Shown here one piece after another: positions 54,077 to 64,000 of a stretch of 64,000 bases of DNA; position 1 is the stretch's first letter, and every line of letters starts with the position of its first letter. The notes under the pieces were generated by a model that was not told the DNA's origin, made no database searches, and worked only from the letters and a program-made list of their open reading frames with translations. Where the stretch lies: positions 62,001 through 126,000 of the forward strand of contig JAJYVU010000001.1 in the NCBI GenBank assembly GCA_021791875.1, given 5' to 3'. The position numbers and the translations under genes were made by a program. This DNA is from Acidobacteriota bacterium. GTDB taxonomy: Bacteria > Acidobacteriota > Terriglobia > Terriglobales > Acidobacteriaceae.

Positions 54077-56161
54077 TTACTTTGAGAACGCAGCGTCGAT
54101 GAATTTCACGATTCGCTGACGTGCATCGAAACCGTGCCAGGGTTCCGGGCTAGGCATGCCGAAGATTCCCTTTGCCAACGGGACGTGATTTTCGCGCGGA
54201 TACTCGACCAGGTCGACAGGGACGCCCATTTCTCGCAGCGCGCGGTACATTTCTTCGCTTTGGCCGAGAGGGTCGGTGGTGTCTGCCTCGCCCTGCAGCA
54301 AGAGTAACGGTGTTTTGGCGTGAGCGGCATAGGCGAGCGGGCTCTGGCGCCACGCATCGGCGGCGTGTTCCCAAGGCAGACCGTAGAACCAACGGTCGTA
54401 CCAAGGGCCGGATTCAGTGCCGTATTCGCTTTCCTGATCGATGACCGGAGCACAGGAAATGATGGCTTTGAAGCGGGTAGTTTTGCCTTCGACAAAGCCG
54501 GCCATTTCGCCGCCGTAGCTGTAACCCATGAGAGCGAGGCGGGCAGGGTTGACCGGTTCCTGAGTGATGACTGCATCGATACCGGTCATGATGTCGCGGA
54601 GATCGCCGCCACCGAGGTCGTTGTGATTGGCGGCGACGAATTTGGCCCCGTAGCCTGTGCTGCCCCGGGGATTCGGCTCGAAGACCGCCCATCCGTGGCC
54701 AAGCAGGAACTCATTGAATTGTGAGTAGTCGTCCACCCATGCACCGGTGGGTCCACCATGCACGTCCACAATGAGCGGAACCTTGTGGGCGGGGCTGGCA
54801 TGTGGGGGCAGATAGAGAAGGCCTTCGAGGTGGAAGTCCTGGTTGGTCCAGTGGATGATCTTAGCCTTGACCGGCGTCCATGGGACAGGAATGACGGATG
54901 GAGCGTGCAGTTCGATGGGCTTCTGGTGAAGGCTCGCGGCGTAGTAAAGGGTAGTGGGGATTGTGCTGCCGGTGCCGAGCCAGACCCATCCGGACTCGCT
55001 TTCGTTAGTTGCCAGTTGGCGGACGACAGGCGTGGAGAAATTGAGGATCTGATGCGTGTCGCCGTGGGCGTCCATGTAAGTGACACGGGTGTCGATCTGC
55101 ACGGATTGCAGGATGCCGGTACGGGTCGCGACGGGGAGTCCGTAGTTGAGGGACCCGGAGAAGCCATTGGTGAGGTTAGAGATCTGGTGTGTCAAAAGAT
55201 TCAGGGCATAGAGGTCATCGTAGCCGGGAGGGGTATTGGCGGCGGACTGGGCCAGGAAGTAGAAGGTGCTGCCATCGTGGGACCATGTTCCACCCTCGAC
55301 GGTGGCGGGAATTTGAGCCAGCTTCTGAGGGCGATTGGGGGCCGCGACACTCAGCAGCCATGCGGAGTTGGATGGGTGGAGATCGTTGAGATGATTCATG
55401 CCAGAGGCGATGGCTATGAGACGATTACCCTGCCTGCTCCATGCGACGCGCCGGACGTCGGGTGGTACAGCGGTATCGGTGAGTTCGCCGGAAGCAGGGT
55501 TGAGGAGATAGAGTCGAGTGCCGTGCGGGTCATGATTGACCCAGACTGCGTCGGCCTTTTCTTTCTTTTCCTTTTTCTCGCCGGGGGTTTCGGGGTCGCG
55601 GGCCGTGACGGCGATGTATTTCCCGTTCGGCGAGACGGAATAATAGGCGACATTGATTTCGAGCGGTTCGACTTTTGTGGTGGACGGGGTCTTAACCGGC
55701 GGGACCGCGTCGGGAGCTTTTGATTCGTCGACGCGGGGCAGGACTTTGAGGTCGTAGGGGTGGGCTTCGCCTCCATCGAGGTCAAGACGGAAGAGTTGCG
55801 TATGTTTTCCACGGTGCGCGAGGAAAAGTACACTCTTGCCGTTGGGCATCCAGGATGCGTCGTATTCGCCGCGCTTGTCTGAAGAAGAGTCGTTTGCGGG
55901 CGTGTCAGTCATCTGGCGGGCTGTGTTTTTCTCAATGTCGACAAGCCAGAGATGATCCTTTCCGCCTTTGGCGGTGGAGTCGGCCACTCCGAGGAGAACA
56001 TCCTTTCCGCTGGGAGAGAGTTGCGGATTTGCGAGACCACGGACGTGACGCAGCGCTTCATTATTTGGGAAGTTTGATTTTTGGGCGCGCAGGGTGACAG
56101 GAAGGAGAACGGAAGCCCCAAGAAGCGCGCATAACGCAGGGCGGCAGGCAAGTTTTGGCAT
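54077..56161 (-). CDS. S9-family prolyl oligopeptidase-type peptidase
   Basis: The 694-residue enzyme has a signal peptide, an N-terminal WD40-like propeller (LANPQLSPSGKDVLLGV; YSVSPNGKYIAVTA) and a C-terminal alpha/beta-hydrolase domain with the nucleophile in GYSYGGEMAG near residue 545, Asp in LLLQGEADTTDPLGQ near 630 and His in RENHVPLAKG near 665. Such secreted peptidases cleave short peptides. ATG at 56161 is chosen over an upstream TTG at 56179. Confidence 0.92.
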   Translation of the reverse strand: MPKLACRPALCALLGASVLLPVTLRAQKSNFPNNEALRHVRGLANPQLSPSGKDVLLGVADSTAKGGKDHLWLVDIEKNTARQMTDTPANDSSSDKRGEYDASWMPNGKSVLFLAHRGKHTQLFRLDLDGGEAHPYDLKVLPRVDESKAPDAVPPVKTPSTTKVEPLEINVAYYSVSPNGKYIAVTARDPETPGEKKEKKEKADAVWVNHDPHGTRLYLLNPASGELTDTAVPPDVRRVAWSRQGNRLIAIASGMNHLNDLHPSNSAWLLSVAAPNRPQKLAQIPATVEGGTWSHDGSTFYFLAQSAANTPPGYDDLYALNLLTHQISNLTNGFSGSLNYGLPVATRTGILQSVQIDTRVTYMDAHGDTHQILNFSTPVVRQLATNESESGWVWLGTGSTIPTTLYYAASLHQKPIELHAPSVIPVPWTPVKAKIIHWTNQDFHLEGLLYLPPHASPAHKVPLIVDVHGGPTGAWVDDYSQFNEFLLGHGWAVFEPNPRGSTGYGAKFVAANHNDLGGGDLRDIMTGIDAVITQEPVNPARLALMGYSYGGEMAGFVEGKTTRFKAIISCAPVIDQESEYGTESGPWYDRWFYGLPWEHAADAWRQSPLAYAAHAKTPLLLLQGEADTTDPLGQSEEMYRALREMGVPVDLVEYPRENHVPLAKGIFGMPSPEPWHGFDARQRIVKFIDAAFSK

Positions 56162-56219
56162 GGCGGAAGGATACGTCAAGAATGGTGGGAAACATAGAGG
56201 TTATCGATAGACTGGAAGT

Positions 56220-56921
56220 ATGATTTCCGTGCTTCGCCCACTCCCTGTACACCAGATTCGACTTATCGTTTTCGACCTGGATGGAACGCTGATTGATTCG
56301 CGCAAGGATCTTGTCAACTCAGTGAACGCGATGTTGGCCGAATTTGGCCGACAGACGCTACCGGAAGAGATTATCGCCAGTTATATAGGCGACGGCGCGG
56401 GAATGCTGGTGCGGCGTGCACTGGGTGATCCGCATGATGAGGCGCTGATAGAAGATGCGCTGGAGCACTTTCTGACGTGGTACCGGGCGCACAAGTTGGA
56501 TCACACGCGTGTCTATGCAGGTGTGTTTGAGGCACTGGCGGCGCTGCGCAGCCTGCCGGACGGCGGCAAGCGCAGCATGGCAGTGCTGACGAATAAGCCG
56601 ATTGGGCCAACTTTGGCGATCTGTGAGGCGTTGGAACTGAGTCCGCATTTCTTTCGTATCTATGGCGGTGACAGTTTTGAGACGAAGAAGCCGGATCCGA
56701 TTGGGTTGCTGCAATTAATCCACGAAGCGGGCGTGAGTGCGGAAGAGACGCTGATGGTGGGCGACTCGGACGTGGACCTGCTGACGGCGCAGCGGGCTAG
56801 AACCTGGTCGTTGGGCTGCAAATATGGGTTATCTCCGCATACGATCGAGAACATCCCGGCCGATGTGCTGGTGGATGAGCCGCTGGAGTGGGCGGAAGCG
56901 TTTTCTTTACTGATTCGCTAA
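56220..56921 (+). CDS. HAD-family phosphatase, phosphoglycolate phosphatase-like
   Basis: The 233-residue hydrolase has the four HAD motifs: FDLDGTLIDS near residue 17 (nucleophile Asp), VLTNKPIG near 125, a Lys in TKKPDP near 160, and GDSDVDLLTA near 182. The helical cap and length match phosphoglycolate phosphatase (Gph), but substrate cannot be set from sequence alone. The start follows GGAAG by 2-3 nt. It is divergent from the S9 peptidase gene. Confidence 0.88.
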   Translation: MISVLRPLPVHQIRLIVFDLDGTLIDSRKDLVNSVNAMLAEFGRQTLPEEIIASYIGDGAGMLVRRALGDPHDEALIEDALEHFLTWYRAHKLDHTRVYAGVFEALAALRSLPDGGKRSMAVLTNKPIGPTLAICEALELSPHFFRIYGGDSFETKKPDPIGLLQLIHEAGVSAEETLMVGDSDVDLLTAQRARTWSLGCKYGLSPHTIENIPADVLVDEPLEWAEAFSLLIR

Positions 56922-56978
56922 GAGTAGGATGGTTGGAACTTGCCGCAGCTTCATGTGGCAAGCCTTTGAGGAGGACGC

Positions 56979-58022
56979 TTGACTGAATCCGGCGATCGAC
57001 TGACAAAGCCAGTAACTGACTCCAACGAGAGCGCTGCGATGGCCAGGGAATCCAAGGCCCAGACGGAACACGATTCGGCTGCTCGCAAGCGAGATATTCG
57101 CTGGGTGTTTTTCGGGTCGCAGGGACTGCGTGCCGGGTGGGGAGTGGGATTCTTCATTGCAGCCTTTGCGGCAGTCGTTGTTGTCCTCAGACCATTGCTT
57201 GTGCGTCTCCTCCACTTCAATCCAAAAGCCGCGATGCGGCCAACGACCGGGATCCTTGCGGAAGGCATCGATGTTCTGATTCTCGTGGCGGTTCTGTGGC
57301 TTATGTCGCGGATTGAGCGACGGCCGCTGTTGTCCTACGGTTACCAGGGGCGGGCCCGGTTGGTGCGCCTGGTTTCAGGTTTGCTATGGGGATTTGTTGC
57401 CATCTCTGCGCTGGTGCTCACGCTGTGGGGGTTGGGCTATGCAAGGCTCGAAGGCACAACACTGATGGCGGGACCTGCAATCAGGGATGCTCTTCTGTGG
57501 GGCGTGATGTTTTGCCTGGTTGGTTTTTTTGAGGAGTCCGTGCTTCGCGGATATCTCCAGTTGACGCTGACGCGAGGAATGGGATTCTGGTGGGGTGCAT
57601 TGCTATTTTCTGTGCTGTTTGGCGCGATGCACGGGCATAACCCGGGTGAGTCGCCGGTGGGTCTGTTCTCGGCCGGAGCGGTGGGCCTGGTCTTCTGTAT
57701 CAGCCTCTGGTACACGGGGTCGTTGTGGTGGGCTATTGGGTTTCACGCGGCGTGGGACTGGGGAGAATCGTATTTCTATGGAACCGCGGATAGCGGACTC
57801 GTGACACAAGGGCATCTTCTACGTGAACATTCTGTGGGCAACATTCTGATGAGCGGCGGCGCGACGGGCCCGGAGGGCAGTTTGCTGATTGTGCCGTTGC
57901 TCGTCGTGATGGCTGCGCTGATGGTGCTGTGGTGGAGAGGGAGAGCCCAGTCCCCATTTGCGGGCGCGGGCTGGAAGCCATTGCGCCATTCTACGCAAGA
58001 AAGCGCAACAAACCAGGGCTAA
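56979..58022 (+). CDS. CPBP-family intramembrane metalloprotease
   Basis: The 347-residue protein has about eight helices and the CPBP/ABI motifs: FFEESVLRGYLQ near residue 185 (EExxR), FGAMHGHNPGE near 208 and HAAWDWGES near 258, which supply metal ligands. Members process prenylated or membrane proteins or act in immunity. The start is a TTG at 56979, backed by GAGGAG at 56968-56973. It begins 57 bp after the HAD gene and may be in its operon. Confidence 0.85.
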   Translation: MTESGDRLTKPVTDSNESAAMARESKAQTEHDSAARKRDIRWVFFGSQGLRAGWGVGFFIAAFAAVVVVLRPLLVRLLHFNPKAAMRPTTGILAEGIDVLILVAVLWLMSRIERRPLLSYGYQGRARLVRLVSGLLWGFVAISALVLTLWGLGYARLEGTTLMAGPAIRDALLWGVMFCLVGFFEESVLRGYLQLTLTRGMGFWWGALLFSVLFGAMHGHNPGESPVGLFSAGAVGLVFCISLWYTGSLWWAIGFHAAWDWGESYFYGTADSGLVTQGHLLREHSVGNILMSGGATGPEGSLLIVPLLVVMAALMVLWWRGRAQSPFAGAGWKPLRHSTQESATNQG

Positions 58023-58109
58023 GATTGCGCGCTTGTGAAGGTCTTGTACGAGTTAAGGGCGAAACCATGCAGGCTCGCGTCGGGCGGTTGCATCCCTTAA
58101 CATCGAATT

Positions 58110-60098
<1,989 letters not shown>

Positions 60099-60105
60099 CG
60101 CAGAA

Positions 60106-60128
60106 ATGCGGCCCGTGGAGGGCCGCAT
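60106..60128. terminator. Hairpin between uvrB and ribulokinase genes
   Basis: ATGCGGCCC (60106-60114) and GGGCCGCAT (60120-60128) form a perfect 9-bp stem between convergent genes. There is no T-run. Confidence 0.55.
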
Positions 60129-60149
60129 GCTGAGTGCGCCTGGGAGGCA

Positions 60150-61730
60150 TTAGCTGACCTGCTGCTTGGCGATGATGCGGAGGGTGGGGAGCACGTCGCC
60201 GAGGGGGATGGCTTCCGCGTGCGGCTTGCCCATTGCGAAGTAGACGCTGCGATAGAGCGGGAAGAGACGGTTGTAGACGGCGTGCGCCTGCGGATTGGGC
60301 GTGTAGGTCTTGAAAGGCAGGCAAACCGCGGCCTGGGCTTCTTCAATGGACTGGAATGTGCCTGCCGCGAGGAAGGCAAAGATGCCAGAGCCAAGGCTGG
60401 TCGGGACACCGTCGGGAATAAGTACAGGTTTGCCCAGGACGTCAGCATAGATCTGATTGAGCGTGGCGTTGTTTTGCGGGATGCCGCCGGCGTTGATGAC
60501 GCGCTCGACGGGGACACCGTATTCAGCCATGCGCTCGAGGATGATGCGGGTGTGCATGGCGGTGCCTTCGATGGCGGCGAAGAGCTCGTCCTGCGCAGTG
60601 TGGATGAGGTTCCAGCCAAGGGTGATGCCGCCAAGCTCGGGATTGACGAGGACGGTGCGGTCGCCGTTGTCCCAGCTGAGGCGGAGTAGGCCGGTTTGTC
60701 CTGCGCGATAGTTTTCGAGCCCTTTGGAGAGTTCCGAGACTTTGGTGCCAGCGCGGCGGGCGATGGCCTCGAAGATGTCTCCGGTGGCGGAGAGGCCGGC
60801 TTCGACGCCGGTGTAAGCCGGATGGACGCTGCCGGGAACGACACCGCAGACGCCGGGGACGAGGGTGGTCTTGCTCTGCATGGCGATGATGCAGGTAGAG
60901 GTGCCAACGACGTTGACGACGTCACCTTCTTTGCAGCCTGCTCCGATGGCGTCCCAATGCGCGTCGAATGCGCCTACGGGGATCGGAATGCCAGCGCGGA
61001 GGCCCATTTTCTCTGCCCATTCGGGGGTGAGGTAGCCGGCGAGTTGGTCTGAGGTAAGGTATTCGCCGTCGAGTTTGTCACGAACCCCGTCGAAGAGGGG
61101 ATCGAGCTTGGAGAGGAATTCCTGTGGCGGGAGACCGCCCCATTTTGGATTCCACATCCACTTGTGACCCATGGCGCAGACGCTGCGCTTGACCGCATGA
61201 GGATTGGTGACGCCGCAGAGCGTAGCTGCAACCATGTCGCAGTTTTCAAGGGCGGTGGCGAAGCGGTCGCGTTTGTCAGGATTGTGGCGGAGCCAGTGCA
61301 GAAGCTTGGCGAAGCCCCACTCGTGGGAGTAGACGCCGCCACACCACTCGATGGCTTCGAGTTCTTCTCGGTGGGCGAGCTCGGTGATTTCGCGAGCTTC
61401 GCGATGGGCGCGATGATCGCACCAAAGGTAGTAATCGTTGAGTGGTTGAAGCTGTCCATCTACAGGAATGACGCTGGAGCCAGTGGTATCAATGGCGATC
61501 GATGCGACGGCGTCGCCGGAGACCTGAGCTTGCTCACAGGCCAGACGCATGGCCTTGGCCAAAGCCTGCATCTGATCCTGATGCGATTGGGTCGCGTAGT
61601 CAGGGTCATCCCGTCTACGCTCAAGTGGATACTCGGCCGAGGCGGTGCCCAAGCGCCCGCGCGTGCTGTCTACCAGCGTTACGCGGACACTCAGGGTTCC
61701 AAAATCGACACCGGCAACGATCGCCATCAT
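60150..61730 (-). CDS. araB: Ribulokinase (FGGY family)
   Basis: The 526-residue kinase has GVDFGTLSVRVTLVD at residues 7-21, the ribulokinase blocks IDTTGSSVIPVD near 83, WCDHRAHREAREI near 102, CAMGHKWMWNPKWGGLPP near 190 and GAFDAHWDAIGAG near 277, and VINAGGIPQNNATLNQI near 430. It phosphorylates L-ribulose in arabinose use. ATG with GGAGAG just upstream. The gene lies 21 bp after the isomerase-like gene on the same strand, so they form one unit; no araD was seen. Confidence 0.92.
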   Translation of the reverse strand: MMAIVAGVDFGTLSVRVTLVDSTRGRLGTASAEYPLERRRDDPDYATQSHQDQMQALAKAMRLACEQAQVSGDAVASIAIDTTGSSVIPVDGQLQPLNDYYLWCDHRAHREAREITELAHREELEAIEWCGGVYSHEWGFAKLLHWLRHNPDKRDRFATALENCDMVAATLCGVTNPHAVKRSVCAMGHKWMWNPKWGGLPPQEFLSKLDPLFDGVRDKLDGEYLTSDQLAGYLTPEWAEKMGLRAGIPIPVGAFDAHWDAIGAGCKEGDVVNVVGTSTCIIAMQSKTTLVPGVCGVVPGSVHPAYTGVEAGLSATGDIFEAIARRAGTKVSELSKGLENYRAGQTGLLRLSWDNGDRTVLVNPELGGITLGWNLIHTAQDELFAAIEGTAMHTRIILERMAEYGVPVERVINAGGIPQNNATLNQIYADVLGKPVLIPDGVPTSLGSGIFAFLAAGTFQSIEEAQAAVCLPFKTYTPNPQAHAVYNRLFPLYRSVYFAMGKPHAEAIPLGDVLPTLRIIAKQQVS

Positions 61731-61751
61731 TTCTCTCCGTGACAGTTACAG

Positions 61752-63197
<1,446 letters not shown>

Positions 63198-63341
63198 AGT
63201 GCTGATTCCTTATTTCGGCATTACTTTTTTGGGCGGTAGCGGATGACATAAGCCGCGCCCGCGTTGCCCATGAAGCCACCCCACCAGATGGAGGGATGCA
63301 GGCTGAAGAGAACGGGAGTTGGATAGGGTGGATGGGCCAGA

Positions 63342-63473
63342 TCACAGAGGCCCATGTTTGTCGTGTTCTTTGAAAATTCCGACGGCGCCGTAGATCAAGC
63401 CTGCCAGTTCGGACCCGGCCCTGGGTTTGGTGGTGTAGAGAAGCCTGGCTGTGCTCGACCGTAGCTTGTAGTT
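63342..63473 (-). pseudogene. Possible 3' remnant of a sodium:solute symporter gene
   Basis: A 43-codon stretch after the MFS stop reads SELAGLIYGAVGIFKEHD and HGPL before a stop. This resembles the GLxYG-x-x-x-I-P motif near the C-terminus of sugar SSS symporters. No start codon or full gene remains. A second open stretch in another frame (to 63221) ends VIRYRPKK. A 95-codon frame over the same DNA (63190-63477) has no such likeness. The call is tentative. Confidence 0.3.
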
Positions 63474-64000
63474 TCATGTGGTCTCCGGCCTTGCCTCAAT
63501 TTCTTCCAGTGTGCGGCCACGCGTCTCGGGGACCCACAAACGGATAAAGATGACGCCAAACACGCACACGGCCCCAAAGATCGCAAAGACGGCATACTCG
63601 GACATCGCGGAAGCCATGATCGGGAACAAGAGCCCCACCAGGAACGACCCAATCCAGTTGAACGAGGATGCCAATCCTGTGCCTGAGCCGCGAATCGACA
63701 ATGGAAATATTTCGCCGACTATCACCCAGGTCAAAGGCGCCCATGTGAACGAGTACAGTGCCACATAGATGCTCAGAAACACTACGACCGTGTTGCCGCC
63801 CAACGACGGCATCAGCATGTGCAGTAGTGCAGGCGCGATGAAGGAAATCGCCATGATGATGCCGCCAACAGTCAGCAAGGTGCGGCGGTTGATATTGTCA
63901 GCCAACAGTAGAAAGAATAGCGATCCTAATACGAGGATAGCGCCTTCCAGCATGGGCCACATCAATGCCGAATGCGTCGACGCGCCGCTCAGCCGCTGCA
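63474..64000 (-). CDS. MFS sugar porter, partial (N-terminal part beyond window)
   Basis: Only the C-terminal 175 residues lie in the window; the frame is open to the edge. The visible part has four to five helices, the sugar-porter motif VGEIFPLSIRGSGTGLA (with Glu and Arg) and the family ending VPETRGRTLEEIEA. It belongs to the XylE/AraE/GLUT group of proton-linked sugar transporters and probably serves the ribulokinase/isomerase pair upstream of which it lies on the same strand. Confidence 0.9.
   Translation of the reverse strand, partial: QRLSGASTHSALMWPMLEGAILVLGSLFFLLLADNINRRTLLTVGGIIMAISFIAPALLHMLMPSLGGNTVVVFLSIYVALYSFTWAPLTWVIVGEIFPLSIRGSGTGLASSFNWIGSFLVGLLFPIMASAMSEYAVFAIFGAVCVFGVIFIRLWVPETRGRTLEEIEARPETT

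Overview
The window looks like a chromosomal segment of an Acidobacteriota species, most likely a Terriglobia/Acidobacteriaceae relative. Evidence for this: a secreted VWFA-type protein of a kind widespread in that phylum, a PilBCMNO cluster with an acidobacterial-style pseudopilin, many secreted beta-propeller proteins, an outer-membrane lipoprotein route (LolA, LolD, LolC/E, Lnt), and moderately high GC coding with few stops on the antisense strand. I see no tRNA, rRNA, CRISPR array, transposase or phage gene. The assignment is inference from gene content.

Layout. 1-5.5 kb: a secreted protein of unknown function, a 2OG-Fe(II) oxygenase, a small membrane protein and an IscA-type Fe-S carrier. 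4.4-12.9 kb (minus strand): a type IV pilus/type II secretion-like operon in the order small membrane protein, Ycf48-like propeller, PilC, PilB, PilM, PilN, PilO, PilP-like, and a pseudopilin with a Ser/Gly/Asn-rich insert and tail. 13.1-16.6 kb: ccmC-ccmD, DAHP synthase and a YVTN lipoprotein. 16.7-21.7 kb: SpoIIE-type phosphatase, YihY-family membrane protein, cold-shock protein with a long leader, and QueG. 21.8-24.1 kb: UDP-glucuronate decarboxylase-like epimerase, type IV pilin and lolA. 24.1-28.4 kb: a palindromic repeat, then ccmE-ccmA-ybaK-ccmB on the minus strand and thiC on the plus strand. 28.5-35.1 kb: YtxH protein, TetR regulator plus Lnt-like acyltransferase, an inserted Ig-like lipoprotein gene, and clpC. 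35.2-44.4 kb: lolD, acyltransferase, lolC/E, a beta-propeller, an S55-type peptidase and a VWFA protein. 44.4-49.6 kb: xylulokinase, NUDIX, ZIP transporter, DUF4149-like protein, HtpX and a response regulator. 49.7-54.0 kb: ccmF-ccmH-ccmI-like plus a membrane-anchored protein. 54-60 kb: S9 peptidase, HAD phosphatase, CPBP protease and UvrB. 60.1-64 kb: ribulokinase, a fucose/arabinose isomerase-like protein, a transporter remnant, and an MFS sugar porter cut by the window edge.

How the genes work together. System I cytochrome c maturation is split over three separate loci (ccmCD, ccmEA-ybaK-ccmB, ccmFH-I). CcmE is the unusual CxxxY form, with Cys in place of the heme-binding His. Each ccm locus has a TGTGA-N6-TCACA-type dyad about 42 bp upstream of the predicted transcription start, next to a -10-like hexamer. 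The ccmE and ccmF transcripts are predicted to be nearly leaderless. This suggests that one Crp/Fnr-family regulator unites the three loci, and it is the strongest system-level observation here. A second notable structure is a gene for an Ig-like lipoprotein bracketed by two ~70-bp near-identical copies of the clpC 3' end plus its terminator, a footprint of insertion or duplication at that site. Other points of interest are a tandem GTATAC-N3-GTATAC operator over the start of the TetR gene, a 119-bp palindromic element that supplies the ccmB stop codon, and coupling of a pilin gene to lolA.
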